Below, one piece after another: positions 26,105 through 35,306 of a stretch of DNA of 64,000 nucleotides; positions within the stretch are counted from its first letter, which is position 1, and the number at the start of each line of letters is the position of its first letter. The position numbers and the translations under genes were made by a program. Source of the stretch: Fabrea salina (lineage: Eukaryota > Ciliophora > Heterotrichea > Heterotrichida > Fabreidae); the NCBI GenBank assembly GCA_022984795.1, contig JALIHJ010000004.1, forward strand, positions 278,853-342,852, written 5' to 3'. A model generated the notes under the pieces. That model saw only the letters and a program-made list of their open reading frames with translations, did no database searches and was not told the DNA's origin.

Positions 26105-27361
26105 ATGTTTGAGTTCCAGTCCCACAAAAGATCCTACTCCAACAGTTTGCTCCACTCCAAAAAACCTTTTCAAACTAGCAAAAGCCCCTCTAAACTTTCA
26201 ATAGGACGGAGCATAAGACACTCCAAAAACCGGAAAAGTGTAGCTTGGCGTGCCCCCATGAGCCCCAAACAAAGCCTTGATGAAAACCAGCGCCTTGTGC
26301 CCACAACAGCTTCTGAAAAAGCAAGTAGTCCTCGGAACGTTAACTTGAGACTCCCCCGACTGCACTCTCCCGAAGCAGAACTTAAGTCGCCCCTTTCTCC
26401 CAAAATCAACAACAGAATTGTGTCAGCAAACCGAAGAACTAACTCCTTTGTCCCTAGCTTTGCCCCCCAACCAAAAACTTCAGTGCAGAACGCAGTCACT
26501 CGCTGTGCTTACAAAACCCGCGGAGGAAGCATAATGGGCAGACCCAAAAAGTTCAACCAGGACTCTTTTATCATCCAGCCTTTCTTGCAGGGAGTCAAGG
26601 GCCAGTACTTGTTTGCAGTCTGCGATGGACACGGAGTGCACGGCCACCAAGTCTCTAGTCTCATCAAAGAAAAACTCCCCAAAGCTGTAGAAATGCTTAT
26701 GCAGGAAAACTCCACCCAAGACGAACTAGTTAGAGCTCTGAAGTTCGGCATTTACGAAGTCGACAGACAAATACACAGAAGCAATGTAGATATTTCTTTT
26801 TCAGGGTCTACTTTAGTGGCTCTTTTGGTAAGGGGAAACACAGTAGTTTGTGCCAACATAGGCGACTCGCGAGTTGTGCTTGGCAGGAAAACCGAAAACT
26901 GGCAAGCTCTGGACCTTTCGAATGACCACAAACCTGAACTTCCTGCTGAAAGGTCCAGAATTCTAGACTCGAACGGAAGAGTTGAGCCTTACTACGACGA
27001 TGAAGGAGAAGCCATGGGGCCCTGCCGAGTGTGGTTGAAAGACCACAACATTCCAGGACTAGCTATGTCGCGCTCTCTGGGGGATTCTGTTGCTGCAATG
27101 GCTGGAGTTGTTTCTGAGCCAGAAGTAAGTACCTTTACTCTTTCAGTTTGTGACAAGTTTTTGATTCTGGCTTCTGACGGAATTTGGGAGTTCATCAGCA
27201 GCCAAACTGCAGTGGAAATAGTACAGAGTGCTTGGGAGAGCGGACGCACAGAAGTTTGTTGCGAAGTGCTGGTGAAGGAAGCCCTTCAAAGGTGGAAGCA
27301 ACTAGACGATACTGTAGATGACATAACAGTGATTGTTATTTTCTTAAATGTTAATAATTGA
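26105..27361 (+). CDS. PP2C-type Ser/Thr protein phosphatase
   Basis: 418 residues. A basic Ser-rich N-terminal ~135 residues, then the PPM catalytic core: NQDSFIIQ, FAVCDGHGVHGH, FSGSTLVALLV, ANIGDSRVVLG, LSNDHKP, MSRSLGD, LILASDGIWEF and DDITVIVI. All metal-binding Asp residues are present. Targets unknown. It ends TGA-TAG. Confidence 0.95.
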   Translation: MFEFQSHKRSYSNSLLHSKKPFQTSKSPSKLSIGRSIRHSKNRKSVAWRAPMSPKQSLDENQRLVPTTASEKASSPRNVNLRLPRLHSPEAELKSPLSPKINNRIVSANRRTNSFVPSFAPQPKTSVQNAVTRCAYKTRGGSIMGRPKKFNQDSFIIQPFLQGVKGQYLFAVCDGHGVHGHQVSSLIKEKLPKAVEMLMQENSTQDELVRALKFGIYEVDRQIHRSNVDISFSGSTLVALLVRGNTVVCANIGDSRVVLGRKTENWQALDLSNDHKPELPAERSRILDSNGRVEPYYDDEGEAMGPCRVWLKDHNIPGLAMSRSLGDSVAAMAGVVSEPEVSTFTLSVCDKFLILASDGIWEFISSQTAVEIVQSAWESGRTEVCCEVLVKEALQRWKQLDDTVDDITVIVIFLNVNN

Positions 27362-27383
27362 TAGTTGTATATTTAATAGTAAA

Positions 27384-28877
27384 ATGGAACTAAGACACCC
27401 CGAAGAAGAATGCCTGGAAAACAAAGCTTGGTGCTGGAGTAACGTGCCTGTGCAGTCAGCCCCTCCTTGCCAAAGGTCGTTGCACACTGGGGTTGTTTTG
27501 GAGTCTAACCTTTACGTTTTCGGGGGATACGACGGAGTCCAACGTACTAATGACTTCTTTAAGTTCTGCTTCAAAACCATGAAGTGGAGTCAAATCCGGG
27601 CAAACGGAGTAGTTCCTTCTCCCAGAGACAGGCACGTCGCAGTAGTTAACAAAAGGTGTGTTTACATCTATGGAGGGTACGACGGAAACAACCGCGTGAA
27701 CGACTTCTACGAGTACAATGTTGACTCAAACACCTGGAGAGAACTGCATAACTCTGGAACTTCGCCCTCAGCAAGGCACTCGCACGCAGGAGTGGTTTAC
27801 GAAGGCAGTATGTACATTTTTGCAGGCTACGACGGACTTTACAGAAATGACTTCCACAAGTACGACTTTGCAACCAAAACTTGGTCAGTAGTAAACGACT
27901 CCTTAGGAGTAAACGAGCACTGGCCAAAGCCTAGGTACAGAACCACTGTCACTGTAGTAGGCAACCAAATGGTAGTTTTTGGAGGACATGACGGAGCTAG
28001 GCAGCTCAACGACTTCTACGCCTGGAGCTTTGGAAACGAGTCCTGGACAGAAATAGAAATGATTGGCAGTCCTCCAAGTCCTAGGGACTCCCATGTAGCT
28101 GTAGCTTACAAAAACTCCCTTTTTATATTTGGAGGCTCCACAGGAAATGCCAGAAGTGACTTTTACGAGTACAAGTTCGAGGAACAAAGGTGGATTCCAG
28201 TGGTACCTACAGGAGGGACTCCTCCTACTTCTAGGTTCTGCCACATAGGAGTGACTCACTCTAAGTGCTTTTACGTGTTTGGTGGCTACGACGGGGCTTC
28301 GCGACTGAACGACTTCAAGCAGTTCAGGTTCGAAACAGAGGTTTCAGATGTCCCTGAAAGCACCCTTACTTCAGAACTTGAAGTCTACGTAAACAGTGAC
28401 AAGTTCAGTGACATTTCTTTAGTAGTGGAAGGAAAAGCAATTCCAGCACACAAAGTTTTCCTTTGCAGGTCGAAGTACTTTTCAGCGATGTTTTCCCACA
28501 ACATGAAAGAAAGTGCTTCGACTGAAGTGAGACTTAGCAACATTTCTTACAACTCAATGCTGATTGTACTGAAGTACCTGTACACTGACCAAGTAGAGGT
28601 AACTCTGGACAACGCACAGGAACTTTTGTTTGCTGCTGACATGTTTTGTATAGAGCGGCTCAAAAAACTGTGCGAACAAAAAATCCTGGACTCCATTGAC
28701 GTAGAAAACGCTGCCAGCATCCTCGAGGCTTCTGACGCACACGGAGCTTCCAATCTCCGAGAAGCTTCACTCCGGTTTATTTTAACAAACTTCGACAGAG
28801 TGAGTAAAACTCATTCTTTTAATGAAATGGCCCGGGCTAACATAGAACTAGTGCTAGAAATCTTGGCCCTGAGGTAA
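27384..28877 (+). CDS. Kelch-repeat BTB protein (LZTR1-like)
   Basis: 497 residues from the ATG at 27384. Six kelch blades (VFGGYDGVQRTNDFFKF, IYGGYDGNNRVNDFYEY, VFGGHDGARQLNDFY, VFGGYDGASRLNDFKQF among them) fill ~30-325. A BTB domain follows (DISLVVEGKAIPAHKVFLC, FSAMF, LKYLYTD), then BACK-like helices. Kelch before BTB is the LZTR1 order. These are cullin-3 substrate adaptors; the substrate is not known. Confidence 0.92.
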   Translation: MELRHPEEECLENKAWCWSNVPVQSAPPCQRSLHTGVVLESNLYVFGGYDGVQRTNDFFKFCFKTMKWSQIRANGVVPSPRDRHVAVVNKRCVYIYGGYDGNNRVNDFYEYNVDSNTWRELHNSGTSPSARHSHAGVVYEGSMYIFAGYDGLYRNDFHKYDFATKTWSVVNDSLGVNEHWPKPRYRTTVTVVGNQMVVFGGHDGARQLNDFYAWSFGNESWTEIEMIGSPPSPRDSHVAVAYKNSLFIFGGSTGNARSDFYEYKFEEQRWIPVVPTGGTPPTSRFCHIGVTHSKCFYVFGGYDGASRLNDFKQFRFETEVSDVPESTLTSELEVYVNSDKFSDISLVVEGKAIPAHKVFLCRSKYFSAMFSHNMKESASTEVRLSNISYNSMLIVLKYLYTDQVEVTLDNAQELLFAADMFCIERLKKLCEQKILDSIDVENAASILEASDAHGASNLREASLRFILTNFDRVSKTHSFNEMARANIELVLEILALR

Positions 28878-28908
28878 TGCTAATAATGTGAAATAAGTAA
28901 TTTAAGAA

Positions 28909-30102
28909 ATGCAGAATAGGTTTGCTGAACCCTTAACAGCTAGGAAAAACGCCAGACTCAACTTCCTCCAAAAACAGACACTTAACTTGCGCACTTACAA
29001 AAGCGACCTTGAGTACTGTGTACTTAACTCCAAACAAACACTCCAACAACTACTCTCTAGCAAACTAGTGTCCTCAACCAGGAACTTAGATCTTTCTGCA
29101 GAAACAGACCACTCCTCGCACGTGCCTCTGCGAGTATTCGAAGCTGCTTTGGCAAAAAACAAAGAACTCTACAATGAACTCAAAAACATCTGGGAACAAA
29201 ACGAGCACCAAGAAGCACAGTGCTTGATCACTGAACAACTTACTAACGAAAACCTCAACAAAGAAGAAGAACAACTAGAGGAACTCCAAGAAGCCGTTGA
29301 TGACCTTAAGTACCTCCTCGAAAAAAAGCAAGAACGCATCAAACTCCTGAATAGGAAAAATTGGGACTTGAAAGAACGTATGGCCCTCCTCAAAGAAAAA
29401 AGAATCATAATTCTCCCTCTTTCAGAAGACTACCTTTCAAAGCACAACACCCTTCAAACAATCAAGTCCAACTTAGCTAGTCTCTCCAAAAAACTCCAAA
29501 TTACTGAAATGCAAAAAGACCAACTTGTGGAGTACCGCGAGTTCTTAGCCTCAAAACTCAAACCCTACAAAACTTTCTTCAGAAACTCAAAAAGCCTCAA
29601 AACTAACTTCAGTTACCAGCTGGAGTTCCCTAATGACAGCTATAGTTTAGAGGAGCTTTCAGAAAACTTCCAGTCTAGTCCTGCAAAAAGTCCCTCTTTG
29701 CCCAAGTTGGACTTTTCTAAAATCACTTCTGAAGAACAGGACTCTTCCAACCAAGCCTTTGCTACTATCCAACACCTCGAAAGGGTCTGCCAAGAAAAGT
29801 CCCAGTACCTCGAAACTCTGCGTTCCCAAGCTATTGAATTGCTGAACCAAAAAAAGCAACTCTCCAAAAAATCCCCTTACACAGAGACTCCCTTCAAGCC
29901 TCTCAAAAAGACCAAACCCAAAAGTAACACCCGGGACTACTTTTGCAAGTCAAAGTCTTCCAGAAAACTTAGTTTGGCTTCTGAAGAGTCTTCAGAAAAG
30001 AACCCCAACGACATTTCGAGCCTCATGGAAAGTTATGTAATGAGTTTCGAGGACCTTGAGCCTGACAGTGTACTTGTGGACTACTTAGACCAAATCATTT
30101 AG
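28909..30102 (+). CDS. coiled-coil protein of unknown function
   Basis: 397 residues. Coiled coil dominates residues ~70-260 (NKEEEQLEELQEAVDDLKYL, KERMALLKEK) with a second stretch at ~270-320. The tail is Ser/Lys-rich and then acidic. No recognised domain. Size and composition fit a cytoskeletal or basal-body protein, which is inference from composition only. Confidence 0.75.
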   Translation: MQNRFAEPLTARKNARLNFLQKQTLNLRTYKSDLEYCVLNSKQTLQQLLSSKLVSSTRNLDLSAETDHSSHVPLRVFEAALAKNKELYNELKNIWEQNEHQEAQCLITEQLTNENLNKEEEQLEELQEAVDDLKYLLEKKQERIKLLNRKNWDLKERMALLKEKRIIILPLSEDYLSKHNTLQTIKSNLASLSKKLQITEMQKDQLVEYREFLASKLKPYKTFFRNSKSLKTNFSYQLEFPNDSYSLEELSENFQSSPAKSPSLPKLDFSKITSEEQDSSNQAFATIQHLERVCQEKSQYLETLRSQAIELLNQKKQLSKKSPYTETPFKPLKKTKPKSNTRDYFCKSKSSRKLSLASEESSEKNPNDISSLMESYVMSFEDLEPDSVLVDYLDQII

Positions 30103-30128
30103 CTACAGATAATTTAATTAACTTGTAA

Positions 30129-31148
30129 ATGGACGATTCCCTTCGGTTCAAAATCATCAGCAACGACGGCAGCCGTGAGAACATGGTTAGTCTCATTAAA
30201 CTCAAAAACATCTTCAGAAAGCAACTTCCCAAGATGCCAGGGGAATACATTGTGCGTTTGGTGCTGGACAGGAAACACAGTTCGATGGTTGCTACTAGGG
30301 ACGAAGCTATCATTGGCGGGGTTTGTTTCCGGACTTTCGAAGGCAAGAACTTTGCTGAAATAGCTTTTTTGGCAATAACTTACTTAGAACAAGTAAAGGG
30401 GTTTGGAACTCAACTCATGAACGCTTTCAAAAACTACATAATGAACCAAGGAATCAGGTACTTCTTGACTTACGCAGACAACTTTGCTTTGGGGTACTTC
30501 AAAAAGCAAGGCTTCACAGCTGACGTGCAGAGTGTCCTGCCTGAGGCTGTTTGGAAAGGCTACATCAAAGACTACGACGGAGGCACTCTTATGGTGTGCA
30601 AACTCGACGACTCAGTTGACTACACTATTATTTACGACACAGTCAAGCAGCAATTGGGCTTTGTAAGGACAGTAGTTGACAAAGTATCCCCTCACAAAAT
30701 ACTTCGCAGGCCCAACTCCAAGTTACTTGAAGAGGGCAGCTGCAACTACACAGAAGTGGAAGGCCTAGCACAAGTAGCTTACGAGCCCTCTTTAGAAGTC
30801 TCTATGGAAGAAGAAGAAAAGGACGCGAAAACTGCGTGCTTCCACTTCATTCTGGACCAAATGACGGCTGACAACTCTTCCTGGCCCTTTAGAGAACCTG
30901 TAAGTAACGAAGTAGCTCCGGACTACTACGAAATCATCAAAGACCCAATTGACCTCAAAACAATGCGGGGAAAAGTCAACGTTGGTTACTACGACAACAT
31001 AAAGAAGTTCGTAGAGGATATTGAAAAAATGTTCAGTAACTGCAGGATTTACAACAAGAAGGACACTGTTTACTACAAAATGGCAGATAAGCTTGAGGAG
31101 TCCATCAAACCCTTCATTGAGCAACTCAAAGAATTTACCCAGTGCTAA
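30129..31148 (+). CDS. GCN5: GCN5/PCAF histone acetyltransferase with bromodomain
   Basis: 339 residues, the minimal form without the long animal N-terminus. The GNAT domain (~1-165) has KMPGEYIVRLVLDRKHSSM, the catalytic Glu in FAEIAFLAI, acetyl-CoA loop QVKGFGTQLMN and YADNFALGYFKKQGF. The bromodomain (~235-335) has WPFREPV, APDYYEIIKDPIDLKTM and NCRIYNKKD with the acetyl-lysine-binding Asn. The SAGA-type H3 acetyltransferase, like Tetrahymena p55. Confidence 0.96.
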   Translation: MDDSLRFKIISNDGSRENMVSLIKLKNIFRKQLPKMPGEYIVRLVLDRKHSSMVATRDEAIIGGVCFRTFEGKNFAEIAFLAITYLEQVKGFGTQLMNAFKNYIMNQGIRYFLTYADNFALGYFKKQGFTADVQSVLPEAVWKGYIKDYDGGTLMVCKLDDSVDYTIIYDTVKQQLGFVRTVVDKVSPHKILRRPNSKLLEEGSCNYTEVEGLAQVAYEPSLEVSMEEEEKDAKTACFHFILDQMTADNSSWPFREPVSNEVAPDYYEIIKDPIDLKTMRGKVNVGYYDNIKKFVEDIEKMFSNCRIYNKKDTVYYKMADKLEESIKPFIEQLKEFTQC

Positions 31149-31163
31149 TAAGAATATAATAAA

Positions 31164-31715
31164 ATGTCGTTACTTTACACTAACGAGCACCTGGCTTGGA
31201 AACAACGAGTCCAGAAAGAAGTGTTCGCCAACTCTAACTTTTACACGTAAGAACTACTCAGCACCTACTCTTCTTTCCCCAAAACCACCCAAAATTTCTA
31301 CAAGGCTCCTCGGTCCAAAAGCAGTTCCCGGAGGAAAGTGTCTCCTAGAAGGAGTGTTCCTGACCTCCAGAACTATTCTGTTTATGCAGAGTGCAGAGGC
31401 AAGTACGCCAGACCTCCTCCCATAGCCCGTCCTCAAAACGTTGAAGTTGACCCTGAAATTCGGTTGTCCCGGAGAAGCAGCCTTCCTCCTGGATCAAAAG
31501 CCTCAAGTCGGAAGTCTGAACTTCCACAGAAGTCATTGGTTAACGAACCCAACAACCCAGAGGAGCAAGAAGTCAACCAGGATGACTCGGCCTCCCAAAA
31601 ATCCTTTGTCACTACTAGTTCTCAGAAAAAGTACATTGAAGAACTTGAAGGACTTCTCAAGGAAGAAAGGATGAAAAGGATCCAGGCCGAAAACTCCATT
31701 AAGCAGAATGCTTGA
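31164..31715 (+). CDS. basic Ser/Arg-rich protein of unknown function, one 15-nt intron
   Basis: 178 residues after removing 31247-31261 (GTAAGAACTACTCAG), which joins NSNFYT to TYSSFPKTTQNFYK. The middle is rich in Arg, Ser and Pro with an RPPPIARPQ segment. A short coiled coil closes the protein (KKYIEELEGLLKEERMKR). No family recognised. It ends with TGA followed by A. Confidence 0.75.
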
Positions 31716-31784
31716 ATATTTAACTCCATTAGTTTAAGCTAAGAATTCTTGAATTCAAACAAATCATTAATTCCATATTCAGTT

Positions 31785-33230
31785 ATGCTGCAAGCAGAAA
31801 AAGAACGAGTTTACATTGAGTTCTGTGTAAATTGCAACTCCCACCAGTACTGCACTAAACACGATGAGTCCAAGTACAAATCTTACTACGACGCTTGCTT
31901 TTCTAAAATCATGCTTACATGTCCTGAAGTCCAGGTCGTCCCCAATCAAATACCTGTTGCTTTCCGGAAGAACTTCACTACTTCTGAAGGAAAACCCAAA
32001 CCCTGGGCAGGCAAAATGACCTTTCCTCGACTGGGGGCTTTTGAAGTCTTTTACAAGGACAAACTGATTTTCTCGAAACTCGAAAGTGGCAAATGGCCCC
32101 AGGCTGCCAAAGTCGCAGAACGCATTCGGGAAATCCTAGACAAGCCCAAACAAGAACCCCCTAAGTCCGTAACGTCCCAGTCTAAACCTAGACGCAAAAA
32201 GCTCAGAAAAAGGAAGCTTCGCAAAACCAACAGGTCCACCAAACCCAACTCCAAGAGAAGGGCCAAAAAGACTGCCTCCGATCAAGAAGACATTGTAGTC
32301 ACTTCCAACCCTAAGTTCCAAGTATTTAACAGACAACCTGAAGAAAAGTCCTCTGAACTAGAGTCCCCTGCTTTTCCTGAAAGCTTCAAAGAAGAAACCT
32401 ACCCTCCTCAATACCTAGAAAAGCAAAAACCTAACAAAGGACAGTTTGTTTTTGACAAAAGTTCTAGTGGCAGTTCTGGCGAGGAAACAGACCCAAAAGA
32501 AGCAACTGCAAAGTCCCAAGAAAGTGGACAACCCAACCACTCTAACTTTGACCTTAGTCTAGGCAACCAAGAGTTTAACTCTGACAAAGTCCAGAAACTC
32601 ATCCAAGACTCCTTAAAACCTGACGAAAGCAGTGGCTACTCTTCTTACGAAGAAGACTTTCCCGAAACAAATCTAGAAAAAGTTCTGGACCAGCAAAGTT
32701 CGCAGTCAGAACCAAGCAACTACGAAAACGAATTTGAAGAGTCAGAAAAAGAAGAGGAACCTAAAGACTCCCAAAACTCAGAAGAACCCCCAAAACCCCT
32801 AACACCCCAAAAACCTCAGGAACCTCAAGAACCCCCTCAAGAAAAACAATCAGAAGAAAGCTACAAAAGCGAACCATTTGATGCAGAAAACGAGTCTGAC
32901 TACTCTTCTTCTGAAGAGAGTACTGAAGAAAAACCCAAAAGGGAAGTTACTAAGAGTTACGACCTTACCTTGCCAGTTAACCAAGTCTCTAACAAGAAAA
33001 TAACCTACCAAAACAAAACTTCAGAAACTTCAGAGTTCTTTTTGTGGTCAAGTGAACCCAAAAAAATGGGACTTAAGGACAACATTGTAGTGATCCAGCC
33101 TGAACAAAAGGGGAAGTTCCAACTTAGGTTCAACGAAGTGGGCTTCCCTCACGACCAAACTTACTACTTGTATGTGGACAGGAACGGAGAACCTTGGGAG
33201 TGCATTCAACTCAACATCACTTACCAGTAA
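31785..33230 (+). CDS. Rdx (selenoprotein W-like) domain fused to acidic linker and Ig-like C-terminal domain
   Basis: 481 residues from the ATG at 31785. Residues ~1-115 are a thioredoxin-like Rdx domain (IEFCVNCNSH with a CxxC, PRLGAFEVFYKDKLIFSKL, WPQAAKVAERIREIL). A basic stretch and ~220 residues of Ser/Glu/Pro-rich low-complexity sequence follow. The last ~85 residues form a beta-rich domain (FFLWSSEP, KFQLRFNEVGF, YYLYVDRNGEPWECIQLNI) resembling the MSP/Ig-type domain at the nephrocystin-4 C-terminus. That last similarity is tentative. Role unknown. Confidence 0.78.
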   Translation: MLQAEKERVYIEFCVNCNSHQYCTKHDESKYKSYYDACFSKIMLTCPEVQVVPNQIPVAFRKNFTTSEGKPKPWAGKMTFPRLGAFEVFYKDKLIFSKLESGKWPQAAKVAERIREILDKPKQEPPKSVTSQSKPRRKKLRKRKLRKTNRSTKPNSKRRAKKTASDQEDIVVTSNPKFQVFNRQPEEKSSELESPAFPESFKEETYPPQYLEKQKPNKGQFVFDKSSSGSSGEETDPKEATAKSQESGQPNHSNFDLSLGNQEFNSDKVQKLIQDSLKPDESSGYSSYEEDFPETNLEKVLDQQSSQSEPSNYENEFEESEKEEEPKDSQNSEEPPKPLTPQKPQEPQEPPQEKQSEESYKSEPFDAENESDYSSSEESTEEKPKREVTKSYDLTLPVNQVSNKKITYQNKTSETSEFFLWSSEPKKMGLKDNIVVIQPEQKGKFQLRFNEVGFPHDQTYYLYVDRNGEPWECIQLNITYQ

Positions 33231-33244
33231 CTGTTTAATATTAT

Positions 33245-35299
33245 TTAAGAATTAGGTTTTTTCTGGACCCAAATGCTAATGAGGTCTTTGGGAGTAAAAG
33301 TCTTCCTGAGGGTCGAAACAGGGTCAGGGTTGGAAACTCGTTTCTTCTGTGTTTTTTTGTCCTTTTCGATTTGCCACTGTGTGTTAAAGGTGTCTATCAC
33401 AAAAGCCACCATTAAGTTCAAAGCAATCAGCACAGCCAAGAAGTAGTAAGCAATAAAGTAAAACTTCCAGTAGCCAGAAGTTAACTTAGTAAGCATCTGC
33501 ACAGTCACCCACCAGTTGTTAACAACCAGTAACTCAAACAAAGTCAAGAGTCCACTTCCAAAGTCATTAAAGTTGTTGTGCACGTAACCAAAAGGAATAC
33601 TTGGGTCTGAGTAGATTAAGGGATTCTCTGGGTAAACAAGCCCTCCAAAGACTTCTACCCCTAACAGGTTAAACAAGTAAAACACCACTGCCATAACCCC
33701 AAGCAAAGTCCCGAAAATAGGCAGTAAGCTAAAAAAAGTTCTGAAGATTATTGAGTACTCTTTGACCTGGCCGATGAGTTTCAAAACCCTAAACAGTCTC
33801 AAAACAGTGAGGTACTTTATGTACTCGTAGTTGTAACCGTCTTGAGAAAAGTAAACAACTAGCATGACTCCACAAGTTATGTTCAAAAGAGTGTCCAGCA
33901 CATTAAGCATTTGTCTAAAGTACACTGAAGGCCCAAAAGTAAGGATCTTCAAAACCATTTCTGAAAAATATATGCCCAAGTACACTAATTGCAAATATAC
34001 CCACCAAGTCTTTAGGTAGTAGTTAAGCATCTCGTCAAGGAGCTCAGCCAAAAGGTTACTTGCACTGACAATATTGATGGCTGCCTCGAAGTAGTTGCTT
34101 TCCAGAACTCTACGCAACTTGCCAAAGAAGTTGTCTTCTCTGTACCAGTTAGGAAACTTCTTCATAAAGAAGTGGGGTAACTGGGGCTTTTCAATTCCAA
34201 TAATGTTAAGCACGTTGAAGAGTTGCTCAAACTCTTCTCGAGTGATCACTCCGTTCTGGTGAAAGTCAAGTAACTCAAAAACTTCTAAGTACTGTTGTTT
34301 TTCTATATTCAAGTCCTCGCTTAGAGCATCCAGCAACTCGTAAAGAGTGACTGAGTCTATAAAGCCCTTCTGATTCTCGTCAAGTATCAAAAACGCGTTC
34401 TCCAAAAAGTTGCTTCTTTCAGCTACAAAGTTTTCTGCAACTCTTTCAATTTCACTGCGGTAGTTGTTGTAAAACACAGCAAGCACCAAGTTCATCAGAA
34501 AAAACAACCCCAAAATCAAGTAAGTAATAAAAAACAAAGCATACCACCTACTTTGGGCGTAAGCAGGCAGCATGATGTCAGGGAAGTTAGAAGTGGTCAG
34601 CAACACCAGCATGTTCCAAAAACTGTCCTCTAGAGAACTGAAGTAAGTTTCTCCCTCAGCTGTTCCTTTGAACAAAACTAACCCCAAATACCCAAAAAAG
34701 ACCACCTGCAGTGCTAACAAAAAGGCTATAGAAACAGCTTCTTTGATAGACTCGTATATTCTTTTGCAACACTCCCTTACAGACCTTACAAACAACACAA
34801 AAACCAAGGGCCGAATGAAGTGGGCTACGTAAGTCCTTCCTTGAGTAACTATCACAGCAATGTTGTCTGCAACTGCTGCTAAACACCCTGCCACTAGCAA
34901 GTACTTCCTGAGTCGGGAAGTTTTGCTTTCTTGGACAAAACTGTGCCTGAACAGCACTATTGCTAAAATGAACCCTAAACAAACTACTTCAACAGGATGC
35001 AAAACGCGCTGGGGGAGCTTAGGAATGTTGGACCAAGGGACTCCCACTTGCTGGCCGTTTGAAAGTTCTACTTTACAGCTGAACCAAAAAGAGTTGTCTC
35101 TGCACCAACTAGGTTTTTCAAAAAAAGACAAACTCAAGTAAACAAGCATCACCAACACCTTTAGCCAGTGCAACTTGTGGTAGACTTTCCTGCGGTTTTT
35201 GCTTTGTTCGTTTGCTTTGAGACGGTTTTGTCCCTTTATGGCATTCTTCACGAAGTTTGCTGCCAAAGACACTCTTTGATCCTTGGTGGAAGTTTCCAT
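33245..35299 (-). CDS. TPC1: two-pore channel (TPC1-like) with central EF-hands
   Basis: 684 residues from the ATG at 35299. Two six-helix voltage-gated-channel repeats; the first pore lies near YFSSLEDSFWNMLVLLTTSN, the second near NDFGSGLLTLFELLVVNNWW. Between them lie two EF-hands (ILDENQKGFIDSVTLYELLD and LDFHQNGVITREEFEQL), the plant TPC1 layout that animal TPCs lack. Domain II S4 keeps Arg residues (LRLFRVLKL). An endolysosomal or vacuolar cation channel likely gated by voltage and calcium. Confidence 0.93.
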   Translation of the reverse strand: METSTKDQRVSLAANFVKNAIKGQNRLKANEQSKNRRKVYHKLHWLKVLVMLVYLSLSFFEKPSWCRDNSFWFSCKVELSNGQQVGVPWSNIPKLPQRVLHPVEVVCLGFILAIVLFRHSFVQESKTSRLRKYLLVAGCLAAVADNIAVIVTQGRTYVAHFIRPLVFVLFVRSVRECCKRIYESIKEAVSIAFLLALQVVFFGYLGLVLFKGTAEGETYFSSLEDSFWNMLVLLTTSNFPDIMLPAYAQSRWYALFFITYLILGLFFLMNLVLAVFYNNYRSEIERVAENFVAERSNFLENAFLILDENQKGFIDSVTLYELLDALSEDLNIEKQQYLEVFELLDFHQNGVITREEFEQLFNVLNIIGIEKPQLPHFFMKKFPNWYREDNFFGKLRRVLESNYFEAAINIVSASNLLAELLDEMLNYYLKTWWVYLQLVYLGIYFSEMVLKILTFGPSVYFRQMLNVLDTLLNITCGVMLVVYFSQDGYNYEYIKYLTVLRLFRVLKLIGQVKEYSIIFRTFFSLLPIFGTLLGVMAVVFYLFNLLGVEVFGGLVYPENPLIYSDPSIPFGYVHNNFNDFGSGLLTLFELLVVNNWWVTVQMLTKLTSGYWKFYFIAYYFLAVLIALNLMVAFVIDTFNTQWQIEKDKKTQKKRVSNPDPVSTLRKTFTPKDLISIWVQKKPNS

Positions 35300-35306
35300 A
35301 TATAAT
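35300..35306. promoter_or_regulatory. 7-bp divergent intergenic region with TATA-like core
   Basis: ATATAAT is the entire space between the start codons of the two-pore channel (minus) and the PB1-kelch gene (plus). Promoter and 5' ends of both must lie here or inside the opposite coding region. Similar A/T-rich TATAA-like strings sit next to most starts in this window. Confidence 0.5.

Noticed and set aside
31716-31784. Extension of the 31164-31715 gene past its TGA by a +1 shift
   Set aside because: It would add only seven residues with no supporting homology; TGA is taken as the stop.
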